Positions 40,101 to 50,989 of a stretch of 64,000 nucleotides of DNA are shown piece by piece. Each line of letters opens with the position of its first letter. Position 1 is the first letter of the stretch. Position numbers and translations under genes: made by a program. This DNA is from Apteryx mantelli (lineage: Eukaryota > Chordata > Aves > Apterygiformes > Apterygidae). Under the pieces are notes generated by a model, which was given only the letters and a program-made list of their open reading frames with translations, ran no database searches and was not told where the DNA came from. The stretch spans positions 564,781 through 628,780 of the forward strand of contig NC_090015.1 in the NCBI RefSeq assembly GCF_036417845.1. The letters run 5' to 3'.

Positions 40101-43100
40101 GGGCGACACGGCGGGCGACACGGCGGGCGACAAGGACGCCGACAAGGGGGGGACGGCGGCGGCGGCCGTCACGTGCCCCACGTGCGGCGCCGCCGCCCGC
40201 CCCGAGCAGCTGCGCGTCAACGAGCCCATGGAGCACCTGGTGCAGTGCCTGCGGCAGCTGCCGCTCGACCACTGCGAGGAGCACGGCGACCCGCTGAGCG
40301 TCTACTGCGAGCGCGACCGCCAGGTGGTCTGCGGCCTCTGCGCCTCGCTCGGCGCCCACCGCGGCCACAGCGTCCTCACCGCCGCCGAGGCCCACCACCG
40401 CATGAAGGTGCCGCCGCCCGCGGGGTGCCCCTCTGCCCCGGCGTCGGGCCTGCGCCGCCCCCCCCCTCCTCCTCCGCTAACGGCATCTTCCTCCTCCTCC
40501 GCCCGGGCGCAGAAGCTCGTCCCCCAGCAGCAGGCGCAGCTGCAGGAGGCCCAGGCCCGCAAGGAGAAGACCATCGCCCTGCTGGACCAGCAGATCGCGA
40601 GGTGCAGGTGAGGAGACGCGGCGGGACGCGGCAGCGGGGACGGAGGCTGTGAACGGCGCTCGGCAGCCAGGGGAGACCCTGCAGTAACACGGCGGGGTGG
40701 AAGCAACATCTAGGGGGACATCATAGACCCAAGAACCGTAGAGCGGGGTGGAACGAGGTCCCCAAAGCCAGGGGAGACCCTGCAGTAACACGGCGGGGTG
40801 AAGCAACATCTAGGGGGACATCATAGACCCAAGAACTGTAGAGCGGGGTGGAATGAGGTCCCCAAAGCCGGGGGAGACTCTGCAATAACCCGGCGGGGTG
40901 GAAGCAACGTCCGGGGGGACGTCGTGGACCCAAGAACCGTAGAGCGGGGTGGAACGAGGTCCCAAAGCCAGGGGAGACTCTGCAGTAACACGGCGGGGTG
41001 GAAGCAACATCTAGGGGGACGTCGTGGACCCAAGAACCGTAGAGCGGGGTGGAACGAGGTCCCCAAAGCCGGGGGAGACTCTGCAGTAACACGGCGGGGT
41101 GGAAGCAACCGTCCGGGGGGACGTCGTGGACCCAAGAACCGTAGAGCGGGGTGGAACGAGGTCCCCAAAGCCGGGGGAGACTCTGCAATAACCCGGCGGG
41201 GTGGAAGCAACGTCCGGGGGGACGTCGTGGATCCAAGAACCGTAGAGCGGGGTGGAACGAGGTCCCCAAAGCCGGGGGAGACTCTGCAGTAACACGGCGG
41301 GGTGGAAGCAACATCTAGGGGGACGTCGTGGACCCAAGAACCGTAGAGCGGGGTGGAACGAGGTCCCCAAAGCCGGGGGAGACTCTGCAATAACGGAGGA
41401 CGATGCAGACGAGGTCCAGGGAAGGTGGTGGACCCCGCAAGGTGGTGGCAATCTCTAGATGGTGCGGGAGACCCTACAGCAGCGAGGGAGGCTCCAATCC
41501 GCCCAAGGAAGGCGTGGTGGACCCCACACCCGCAAAGCGCCTCGGGGGCGGGGTGGGGGGGTGGAAGAGGGGCGCGAGCGGGGGTCCCGGCGCCCTCGGG
41601 AGACGCCACGGACGCGTCCGGCCGCCTCCCCGCAGGACACGGTGGCGCAGTTCAAGCACCAAGTGGCGGAGCAGCTGGGGGTGATGCGGAGCTTCTGGCG
41701 GCGCTGGAGACCTCCCTGGGCGAGGAGGCGGAGAAGGTGCAGGCCCAGGCCGTGGCGGCCCTGCAGGGCGAGCGCGGCACCGTGGGCCACTACCTGGAGC
41801 AGCTGCGACAGATGGAGGCTGTCCTGGACGAGGTGCAGGAGGAGAACCAGACCGCCTTCCTCCGGGTGAGCTTCGTTGGAGCGGGCGCGTGCTGCTTGGT
41901 GGGTGGTCGGGTGCTGGGTGCTGGTGGGTGGGTGCTGGTTGGTTGGGTGCTGGCTGATGGTTGGTTGGGCACTGGTTGGTTGGGCACTGGTTGGTTGGGA
42001 GGTTGGGTGCTGATTGGTGGCTTGTTGGGTGCTGGTTGATTGGGTGGTTGGTCGGATGCTGGTTGGTGGCTTGTCGGGTGCTGGTTGGTCGGATGCTGGT
42101 CGGCCAGGTGGTTGGGTACTGGTTGGTTGGGTGCTGGTTGGCGGGTTGTTGGGTGCTCATTGGTTGGGTGGTTGGCCAGTTGGTTGGGTGCTAGTTGGCT
42201 GATTGGTTGGATCCTGGTTGGTTGGGTGCTGGTTGACCAGGTGGTTGGGTGCTGGTTGGTGGTTGGTCGGGTGCTGGTTGGTGTCTGGTTGGCCAGGTGG
42301 TTGGGTGTTGGTTGGTGGTTGGTTGGGTGCTAGTTGGCCAATTGGTTGGGTTCTGGTTGGTTAGGTGGTTGGGTGCTGGTTGGCTGGGCTGTTGGGTGCT
42401 GGTTGGTGGTCAGTTGGGTTCTGGTTGGTAGGTGGTTGGTGCTGGTTGGTCAGGTGCTGGTTGGCCAGCGGTTGAGTGATGATTGGTGGTTGGTCAGGTG
42501 CCGGTTGGCCAGGTGGTTGGGTGCTGGTTGGTGTCTGGTTGGGTTCTGGTTGGTCAGGTGACTGGGTGCTGGTTGGTGGTTGGCTGGGTGCTGGTTGGTC
42601 AGGTGGTGGTTGGCCAGCAGTGGGTGCTGGTTGGTGGTTGGTTGGTGGTTGGTTGGGTTCTGGTTGGTCATCGGGTGTTGGTCGGGTGCTGGTTGTTGGT
42701 TGGTCGGGTGTTGGTTGGCCAGGGTGGTTGGGTGCTGGTTGGTCGGTGCTGGTTGGCCAGCAGTTGGGTGCTGGTCGGTGGTTGGTCGGGTGCTGGTTGG
42801 CCGCGCGGTTGGATACCGATTGGCTGGAGGCCGGACAGCTGCATGCCGATTGGCCCGCAGCCCGCCTAGCGTAGGTCCCTCCCACCCCGCCGTGGCTCTG
42901 CCCTCCCCTCCAGGACCCTCTGCCCCCCCCCCAGGGGCAAGACAAGGAGGGGGCAGATCCCCCCCCCTCCTTATACTCACCCTCATCTTCCTCCCCCCCC
43001 TAGAAATACTGCCTGGTGGCAACAGGTGAGTGCAGCCCCGGCCCCGTGGGGCGCCCCCAGCACCCGTCCCACCTCCCCGGGGTGGGGGGGGACCCCGCTG

Positions 43101-43964
43101 CCCTCCCCTCCCCCCCCTTCCCGCCCCCCCCCCCGCAGGCTGCAGAAGATCCTGGGCGAGTCGCCGCCGGCGGCCCGCATGGACGTCCACCTGCCCGTCA
43201 TCAGCGACGAGTTCAAGTTCCAGGTGTGGAAGAAGATGCTGCGGGCCCTGATGCCGGGTGAGCGGGGTGCCCCCGCGGGGTGGGGTGGGGGTGGGTGGGG
43301 TGTCCGCGTCCCCCTCCAAAGCCGCCCGTGACACCGCGTCCTCGGCCGCCGGCCGCTGCCGCAGCGCTGGAGGAGCTGACGTTCGACCCGGCCACGGCGC
43401 ACCCCAACCTGGTGGTGTCGGCGGACGGGCGGCGCGTGGAGTGCGCGGAGCAGAGGCAGGCGGCGAGCGGCGACGAGCCCGAGCGCTTCGACAAGTCCAA
43501 CTGCGTGGTGAGCCGGCAGCGCTGGCCGCCGGCGAGCACTACTGGGAGGTGGCGGTGGGCGAGAAGCCGCGCTGGGGCCTCGGCGTGGTGGCCGCCGGCG
43601 CCGGGCGCAAGGGCCGCCTCCAGGCGCTGCCCTCCAACGGCTTCTGGCTGCTGAGCTGCAGGGAGGGCCGCTGCTACGAGGCGCACGTGGAGCAGCACGA
43701 GCCGCGCGCCCTGCGCCCCGCCGGCCGCCCCGCCCGCCTCGGCCTCTACCTGAGCTTCGCCGACGGCGTCCTCGCCTTCTACGACGCCACCGACCGCGAC
43801 GCCCTGGAGCCGCTCTTCGCCTTCCGCCAGCGCTTCCCGGGCCCCTCTACGCCTTCTTCGACGTCTGCTGGCACGACAAGGGCAAGAACAGCACCCGCTG
43901 CTGCTCTGCGGCCCGAGGACGACGAGCCCTAGTGGGGGTGTCCCCCCCTCCCCCCCCAAATAAA
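37183..43964 (+). CDS. TRIM72: TRIM72 (MG53), muscle membrane-repair TRIM protein
   Basis: TRIM72 is a muscle E3 ligase that nucleates vesicles at membrane wounds. The ATG is at 39967. Coding exons: 39967-40407 (exon from 39962), 40513-40607, 41636-41865, 43004-43025, 43139-43257 and 43365-43932. Exon 2 holds the RING ([26 protein letters not shown]) and B-box ([20 protein letters not shown]). The coiled coil ([35 protein letters not shown]) follows, then a 22-nt microexon (KYCLV; 23 nt expected) and the PRY-SPRY domain ([56 protein letters not shown]). Single bases are missing relative to the family in exons 3, 4, 5 and at least three times in exon 7, mostly in G/C runs. Domain order and splice sites are otherwise intact, so I take it as a working gene with consensus errors. 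Confidence 0.96.
37218..38600 (+). repeat. CCCTATAG-rich region in TRIM72 intron 1
   Basis: The palindrome-containing word CCCTATAG (core CTATAG) occurs dozens of times, at first in units of about 75 bases with GGGTGCATAGACCCTATAGC and GGGGGTGTATGGGCC, later in more diverged units. Apart from the minisatellite pattern no exon is seen. Confidence 0.85.
38600..39125 (+). repeat. 51-bp tandem repeat in TRIM72 intron 1
   Basis: About ten units of about 51 bases: CCTATAGACCCTATAGCGCC, a G-run of variable length, GCACGTCGGGGTGTAGGGCT. Units are nearly identical except for the G-run and a GGTG or GGCG site, suggesting recent expansion from the older region to its left. Confidence 0.93.
39330..39950 (+). 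repeat. Minisatellite at the end of TRIM72 intron 1
   Basis: Units of about 25-35 bases such as GGGACCCCAGCATGTCCCCA with TTCCCCCGGGGGGGG. They alternate with GTCCCCGTCCCCAGGTGGCA blocks and extend to within 50 bases of the exon with the start codon. One dispersed motif lies at about 39316, antisense to TRIM72. Confidence 0.88.
40665..41400 (+). repeat. 102-bp tandem repeat in TRIM72 intron 3
   Basis: Seven units of about 102 bases carrying GCAGTAACACGGCGGGGTGG, GGGGGACGTCGTGGACCC and AAGAACCGTAGAGCGGGG. Differences between copies are single substitutions. Confidence 0.93.
41880..42850 (+). repeat. Minisatellite in TRIM72 intron 4
   Basis: About 1 kb of units built from GGTTGGGTGCTGGTTGGT, GGTTGGTCGGGTGCTGG and GGTTGGCCAGGTGG, of 8-20 bases. 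It lies between the coiled-coil exon and the 22-nt microexon. Confidence 0.92.
43959..43964 (+). terminator. TRIM72: Poly(A) signal of TRIM72
   Basis: AATAAA about 27 bases after the TRIM72 stop codon at 43930-43932. Confidence 0.8.
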
Positions 43965-44059
43965 AGCCATCTGCTCTCGCCTCCGCCTGGCTTCCTCCGC
44001 CACGCCGTGGGCGGGCACCGGGGCGGATGCCGGGCGCTGGTGGGGTGGAAGCGCCGGAG

Positions 44060-44650
44060 GTGGCACCAGCACCACCACGACGTGTGGGTCAACCATGAAG
44101 GGTCGTGGGGACCCAACGCTGGTCAAAGGGTGGGTTGGGACGTTGGCCAAGAGACTCTTCTCCACCGTGTGGGTCAACTGGTGAAGGGTCGTGGGGACCC
44201 AACGCTGGTCAAAGGGTGGGTTGGGACGTTGGCCAAGAGACTCTTCTCCACCATGTGTGTCAACCACGAAGGGTTGTGAGGACCAACGCTGGTCAAAGGG
44301 TGGGGGGGACGTTGGCCAAGAGACTCTTCTCCACCATGTGGGTCAACCGTGAAGGGTCGTGGGACCCAACACTGGTCAAAGGGTGGGGGTGGGACGTTCT
44401 CCGGTGGGCGAGGATCCCAAAGAACTCATCACCACGCATGGGTCAACCACCATGGGTCATGGGGACCCAACGCTGGTCGAAGGGTGGGGTGGGACGTTGT
44501 CCAAGGGGGGAAGACCCCACCGAAAAGACCCTTCACCACATGTGGGTCAACCACAAAGGGCCGTGGGGACCCAGTGCCGGTCCAAAGGTGGGGTGGGACG
44601 TTCTCCAAAGGGGGAGGACCCCCAAAGGACTCTTCCCCACCACGCGTGGG
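44060..44650. repeat. 85-90-bp tandem repeat between TRIM72 and COX6A2
   Basis: Six to seven units with GTGTGGGTCAACCATGAAGG, GTGGGGACCCAACGCTGGTC and GGGACGTTGGCCAAGAGAC. The first three are close, the later ones diverge. No gene is seen. Confidence 0.9.
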
Positions 44651-44884
44651 TCAGCCATGAAGACGAGCCCCATTTCCACCGCCGCCGCCGTTGGGCGCTG
44701 GAGCCCCATCTCAGCCTGGTCCATACCATGGGGCCGGGGTGGGGGGGACAGAACAGCACCCCCCCCCGCCCCGGACGCCTGGGCCCCCTGGGAAGCAGCA
44801 CCGGCCCCGGTCCTTCCCGAGGGCCCAGGCGTCCGGCCCCCCCCCCCCAAACCCCCTCGCGGGGCCCTCGTCCTTCCCGCAGCT

Positions 44885-44928
44885 CTATATTTAGCCCCTC
44901 GCGGGGGGGTCGGGGGGGGTCACACGTG
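44885..44928 (+). promoter_or_regulatory. COX6A2: COX6A2 promoter: MEF2-type site and E-box
   Basis: CTATATTTAG at 44885-44894 fits the MEF2 consensus CTA(A/T)4TAG exactly and could also serve as a TATA element. CACGTG at 44923-44928 is an E-box. The ATG is about 145 bases from the MEF2-type site. MEF2 and E-box control is known for mammalian heart/skeletal-muscle COX6A; use here is inference. Confidence 0.6.
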
Positions 44929-45038
44929 CGCCGAGCTGGGGCCGGGCCTCAGCCCATTGGCGGGGCCGGGGGGCGCGGGGGGCCGGGGCGACCGCGCTGC
45001 CGCCGCGCCGCCACTCGCCTCTCGCCCTCCGCGCCGCC

Positions 45039-48000
45039 ATGACGCCCTGGGGGGCTGCCCCACGGCGGGGCCTGGCCGCGGCCGCCGGGACCCACGGCGC
45101 CGGCGGAGGTCCGCTGCGTTCGGGGCCGTTTGGGAGCGGTTGGGGGTTTGGGGGTGTTTGGGGGCATTTGGGGTGTTTTGGGGGCGTTTGGGGGCATTTA
45201 GGGGAGTTTGGGGGCATTTGGGGGGTGTTTGGGCGTTGGGAGTTTTGGGGCGTTTGGGGGTTTTGGGGGAGTTTGGGGGCTTTTGGGGAGGGTTTGGGGG
45301 GAATTGGGGGGTGTTTGGGCGTTTTGGGGGCATTTGGGGGGTTTTGGGGGGTTTTGGGGGGTTTTGGGGGCATTTGGGGATTTTGGGGCATTTGGGGGGC
45401 GTTTGGGGGTGTTTGGGGAGTTTGGGGGCTTTTGGGGAGGGTTTGGGGGAATTGGGGGGTGTTTGGGCGTTTTGGGGCATTTGGGGTTTTGGGGGGTTTG
45501 GGGGGAGTTGGGGCATTTGGGGGGTTTTGGGGGTGTTTGGGGGGGTTGGGGGCATTTGGGGGGTTTTGGGGGGCATTGGGGGGGGTTGGGGCACCCCGGG
45601 GCTCTTTGGGGCGCACGGGGGGTGTGTGTGTGTGTGTGGGGGGTGACGGGGCATTTCGGGCGGTTCTGGGGTGCTTTGGGGGCTGTGCCGGGTGTTTGCG
45701 GGGCGTTTTGGGGTGTATCAAGGGGTTTTGGGGTGTTTTGCCCGGGAGCGGGGTTATCGCGTGTTTGGGGGCATTTTGGGGGTCCCAGGGAAGTTTGAGG
45801 TGTCTCGGGGGTGTTTTGGGGTGTCTGGGGGGTTTGGGGGTGTCTGGGGGGTGTTTGGGGTGTCCCGGCGGGTTATCAGGTGTCTCGGGGGCGTTTTGGG
45901 GCGTTTCAGGGGGTTTTGGGCGTCTCGGGGGCACCTTGGGTGGGTGGGGGGGGATCACGAGGCGCTTGGGGGGCTGCGTTGGGGGGTGTCCGGCGGGTTG
46001 GGGTTAATCTCGGTGGGTTTGGGGGCGGCCCCGGGCGGGGGGGGGGCAGTTTGGGGGAGCTTCGGGCCGTTTTGGGGCGTTTTGGGGGGGTTTTGGGTGC
46101 CGGGGCCGGGTGCACCCGGGGGCAACCTTGAGAGCGACCTTGGGCGCTGGAGGGGGGGATGGACGGATGGACGGACGGATGGAGGCGGATTTGGGGCACT
46201 GGGGGGGACAGACAGACAGACGGAAGCGGATTTGGGGTGCCAGGGGGGAAACGGAGGTGGATTTGGGGCGCTGGGGGGGGGGGACGGACGGATGGACGGA
46301 GGTGAATTTGGGGCACCGGGGGGGGAAACGAGGCAGATTTGGGCACCGAGGGGGGACAGACAGACGGACGGGGGTGGATTTGGGGCGCCGGGGAGGACAG
46401 ACGGACGGGGGGGATTTGGGGCACCGGGGGGGGATGGATGGGGGCGGATTTGGGGCGCCGGGGGGGACGGAGGGGGGCAGTTTTGGGGCGCCGGGGGGAC
46501 GGAGGGGGTCAGTTTGGGGGCGCCGGGGGGGACAGACGGGGGCAGTTTTGGGGCGCCGGGGGGGACGGAGGGGGGCAGTTTTGGGGCGCCGGGGGGGACG
46601 GAGGGGGCAGTTTGGGGGCGCCGGGGGGGACGGAGGGGGCAGTTTGGGGGCGCCGGGGGGGGCAGACAGATGGATGGGGGTGGATTTGGGGTGCCAGGGG
46701 GACGGACGGGGGCAGTTTGGGGGCGCCGGGGGGACGGAGGGGGGCAGTTTTGGGGCGCCGGGGGGACGGAGGGGGGCAGTTTGGGGGCGCCGGGGGACGG
46801 AGGGGGCAGTTTGGGGGCGCCGGGGGACGGAGGGGGGCAGTTTTGGGGCGCCAGGGGGGACGGACGGGGCAGTTTTGGGGCGCCGGGGGGGACGGACGGG
46901 GTCAGTTTTGGGGCGCCGGGGGGACGGAGGGGGGCAGTTTGGGGGCGCCGGGGGGACGGAGGGGGGCAGTTTTGGGGCGCCGGGGGGATGGACGGGGGCA
47001 GTTTTGGGGCGCCGGGGGACGGAGGGGGGCAGTTTTGGGGGCGCCGGGGGGACGGAGGGGGGCAGTTTGGGGGCGCCGGGGGGGACGGACGGGGCAGTTT
47101 GGGGGCGCCGGGGGGACAGAGGGGGGCAGTTTGGGGGCGCCGGGGGGACGGAGGGGGGCAGTTTTGGGGCGCCGGGGGGACGGACGGGGGCAGTTTGGGG
47201 CGCCGGGGGGGACGGACGGGGGCAGTTTTGGGGCACCAGGGGGGACAGACGGGTCAGTTTGGGGGGCGCCGGGGGGGACGGACGGGGGCAGTTTTGGGGC
47301 ACCAGGGGGGACAGACGGGTCAGTTTGGGGCGCCGGGGGGGACGGAGGGGGGCAGTTTTGGGGCACCGGGGGGGGACGGAGGGGGGCAGTTTGGGGGCGC
47401 CGGGGGGGACAGACGGGGGCAGTTTTGGGGTGCCGGGGGGGGACGGAGGGGGCAGTTTTGGGCGCCGGGGGACGGAGGGGGGCAGTTTTGGGGCACCGGG
47501 GGGGGACGGAGGGGGCAGTTTTGGGGCGCCGGGGGGGACGGACGGGGTCAGTTTTGGGGCGCCGGGGGGGGACGGACGGGGGCAGTTTGGGGGCGCCGGG
47601 GGGACGAGGGGGGCAGTTTGGGGGCGCCGGGGGGACGGAGGGGGGCAGTTTTGGGGCACCAGGGGGGACGGACGGGGGCAGTTTGGGGGCGCCGGGGGAC
47701 GGAGGGGGCAGTTTGGGGGCGCCGGGGGGACGGAGGGGGGCAGTTTGGGGGCGCCGGGGGGGACGGAGGGGGGCAGTTTTGGGGCGCCGGGGGGGACGGA
47801 GGGGGCAGTTTGGGGGCGCCGGGGGGACGGAGGGGGGCGGTTTGGGGGCGCCGGGGGGCAGGGGTCCCGGCCCGGCCCCACGGCGCCTGCGGGGCAGCGC
47901 GGACGTGGCGGACGCTGTCGCTGGTGGTGGCGCTGCCGGCGGTGGCCGTGTGCGCGCTCAACGCCCGCCTGGAGCAGCGGCGACACCCGCCCGGGCGCCC

Positions 48001-50976
48001 CCCCTTCGCGCCCTACCACCACCTGCGCATCCGCACCAAGGTGCCCGCGGCCCCGCGCCGGGGCGGGTGGGCCCCACGGGGCGGAGGAGGCCTGACGCCG
48101 GGGCGGATGGGCCCCACGGGGTGGAGGAGGCCTGACGCCGGGGCGGATGGGCCCTATGGGGTCGATAGGGGGGTGGAAAAGACCTGACGCCAGGGCAGAT
48201 GGGCCCTATGGGGTTGATAGGGGGTGGAGAGGCCTGACGCCGGGGGAGATGGGCCCTATGGGGTTGATATGGGGTGGAGGAGGCCTGACGCCAGGGCAGA
48301 TGGGCCCTATGGGGTGGAGGAGGCCCATGGGGTCGATATGGGGCAGAGGAGGGCTGACGCCGGGGGAGATGGGCCCCTTGGGGTGGAGGAGGCCTGACGC
48401 CGGGGGAGATGGGCCTATGGGGTCTATGGGGGTGGAAAAGGCCTGACGCCAGGGGAGATGGGCACCACGGGGGCGATATGGGGTGGAGGAGGCCTGACAC
48501 TGGGGCAGATGGGCCCCACGGGGTGGAGGAGGCCTGACGCCAGGGCAGATGGGCCCCACGGGGGCAATATGGGGTGGAGGAGGCCTGACGCCAGGGCAGA
48601 TGGGCCCCACGGGGTGGAGGAGGCCTGACGCCAGGGCAGATGGGCCCTATGGGGTCAATGGGGGTGGAAAAGGCCTGACGCCGGGGGAGATGGGCCCTAT
48701 GGGGTGGAGGAGGCCTGATGCCAGGGCAGATGGGCCCCACGGGGGTGATATGGGGTGGAGGAGGCCTGACGCCGGGGCAGATGGGCCCCACGGGGTGGAG
48801 GAGGCCTGACGCCAGGGCAGATGGGCCCCACGGGGTCGATATGGGGTGGAGGAGGCCTGACGCCGGGGCAGATGGGCCCTATGGGGTGGAGGAGGCCCAT
48901 GGGGTCGATATGGGGCGGAGGAGGGCTGACGCCGGGGGAGATGGGCCCCACGGGGTCGATAGGGGGTGGAGGAGGCCTGATGCCAGGGCAGATGGGCCCT
49001 ATGGGGTCGATATGGGGTGGAGGAGGCCTGACGCCGGGGCAGATGGGCCCTATGGGGTTGATAGGGGGTGGAGGAGGCCTGACGCCGGGGGAGATGGGCC
49101 CCACGGGGTCGATATGGGGTGGAGGAGGCCTGACGCCAGGGCAGATGGGCCCCACGGGGTGGAGGAGGCCTGACGCTGGGGTGGATGGGCCCTATGGGGT
49201 GGAGGAGGCCCATGGGGTCGATATGGGGTGGAGGAGGCCCGACGCCGGGGCAGATGGGCCCCACGGGGTGGAGGAGGCCTGACGCCAGGGCAGATGGGCC
49301 CTATGGGGTGGAGGAGGCCCATGGGGTCGATATGGGGCGGAGGAGGGCTGACGCCGGGGGAGATGGGCCCCACGGGGTCGATAGGGGGTGGAGGAGGCCT
49401 GATGCCAGGGCAGATGGGCCCTATGGGGTCGATATGGGGTGGAGGAGGCCTGACGCCGGGGCAGATGGGCCCTATGGGGTTGATAGGGGGTGGAGGAGGC
49501 CTGACGCCGGGGGAGATGGGCCCCACGGGGTCGATATGGGGTGGAGGAGGCCTGACGCCAGGGCAGATGGGCCCCACGGGGTGGAGGAGGCCTGACGCTG
49601 GGGTGGATGGGCCCTATGGGGTGGAGGAGGCCCATGGGGTCGATATGGGGTGGAGGAGGCCCGACGCCGGGGCAGATGGGCCCCACGGGGTGGAGGAGGC
49701 CTGACGCCGGGGCGGATGGGCCCCACGGGGTGGAGGAGGCCTGACGCCGGGGCGGATGGGCCCTATGGGGTCGATAGGGGGGTGGAAAAGACCTGACGCC
49801 AGGGCAGATGGGCCCTATGGGGTTGATAGGGGGTGGAGGAGGCCTGACGCCGGGGGAGATGGGCCCTATGGGGTTGATATGGGGTGGAGGAGGCCTGACG
49901 CCAGGGCAGATGGGCCCTATGGGGTGGAGGAGGCCCATGGGGTCGATATGGGGCAGAGGAGGGCTGACGCCGGGGGAGATGGGCCCCTTGGGGTGGAGGA
50001 GGCCTGACGCCGGGGGAGATGGGCCCTATGGGGTCGATGGGGGTGGAAAAGGCCTGACGCCAGGGGAGATGGGCACCACGGGGGCGATATGGGGTGGAGG
50101 AGGCCTGACACTGGGGCAGATGGGCCCCACGGGGTGGAGGAGGCCTGACGCCAGGGCAGATGGGCCCCACGGGGGTGATATGGGGTGGAGGAGGCCTGAC
50201 GCCGGGGCAGATGGGCCCCACGGGGTGGAGGAGGCCTGACGCCAGGGCAGATGGGCCCCACGGGGTCGATATGGGGTGGAGGAGGCCTGACGCCGGGGCA
50301 GATGGGCCCTATGGGGTGGAGGAGGCCCATGGGGTCGACATGGGGCGGAGGAGGGCTGACGCCGGGGGAGATGGGCCCCACGGGGCAGAGGAGGTCCACA
50401 GGGTCAATATGGGGCAGAGGAGGCCTGACGCCGGGGCAGATGGGCCCTATGGGGTTGATAGGGGGTGGAGGAGGCCTGACGCCGGGGCAGATGGGCCCTA
50501 TGGGGTTGATAGGGGGTACGCCAGGGCAGATGGGCCCTATGGGGTGGAGGAGGCCCATGGGGTCGATATGGGGCAGAGGAGGCCTGACGCCGGGGCAGAT
50601 GGGCCCCACGGGGCAGAGGAGGTCCACAGGTTCAATATGGGGCAGAGGAGGCCTGACACCGGGGCAGATGGGCCCTATGGGATTGATATGGGGTGGAGAA
50701 GGCCTGACGCCGGGGGAGATGGGCCCTATGGGGTTGATATGGGGTGGAGGAGGCCTGACGCCAGGGGAGATGGGCCCCATGGGGCGGAGGAGGCCTGACA
50801 CTGGGGTAGATGGGCCCTATGGGGCTGAGTTGGTGGGGGTTATGCCACTAACCCCCCCCCCGGTTCTCTCCCCACAGCCGTTCCCGTGGGGTGACGGGAA
50901 CCACACGCTCTTCCACAACCCCCACACGAACCCGCTGCCCACGGGCTACGAGGACTAGCGGCCCCACGGCAATAAA
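45039..50976 (+). CDS. COX6A2: COX6A2, muscle isoform of cytochrome c oxidase subunit 6A
   Basis: Small nuclear-encoded inner-membrane subunit of complex IV. Exons 45039-45108, 47898-48040 and 50878-50958 join in phase to 97 residues, the human COX6A2 length. A mitochondrial presequence ([17 protein letters not shown]) leads to [20 protein letters not shown] (membrane segment), [10 protein letters not shown] and [16 protein letters not shown] with the terminal NPLPTGYED, all strongly conserved. The exon 1 donor (gtccgc) is weak but the only one giving the family sequence. AATAAA at 50971-50976 follows the stop by 12 bases. The muscle isoform is preferred to COX6A1 because of the MEF2-type site and the TRIM72/integrin neighbourhood. 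The gene spans 6 kb for 294 coding bases because both introns are minisatellites. Confidence 0.93.
45120..45935 (+). repeat. G-run minisatellite in COX6A2 intron 1 (left part)
   Basis: Units of 9-20 bases of the type GGGGGCATTTGGGG and GGGGTGTTTTGGGG, with four or more G-runs in almost any 30 bases of the sense strand. This is a classic potential G-quadruplex pattern in DNA and pre-mRNA. Confidence 0.92.
46145..47872 (+). repeat. 38-40-bp minisatellite in COX6A2 intron 1 (right part)
   Basis: About 40 units of GGGGCGCCGGGGGGGACGGA followed by GGGGGGCAGTTTT, with variable G-runs. The left edge shows older units containing GGACAGACAGACGG and GGATTTGGGG. The array ends about 25 bases before exon 2. 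Confidence 0.94.
48055..50835 (+). repeat. Minisatellite with higher-order duplications in COX6A2 intron 2
   Basis: About 65 units of 36-51 bases (GGAGGAGGCCTGACGCCGGG, GCAGATGGGCCCTATGGGGT, TGATATGGGGT). Larger blocks are doubled. Roughly 48085-48550 recurs at about 49700-50170 (marked by the rare GATAGGGGGGTGGAAAAGAC and GACACTGGGGCAGATG). About 48890-49280 recurs at 49310-49700. Confidence 0.94.
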
Positions 50977-50989
50977 CGCCCCGAACCTC

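Noticed and set aside
45671-48187. Gly/Arg-rich 600-840-codon frames in COX6A2 intron 1
   Set aside because: Repeat translation of the 38-40-bp units in several frames; COX6A2 exons 1 and 2 join in phase across the region.
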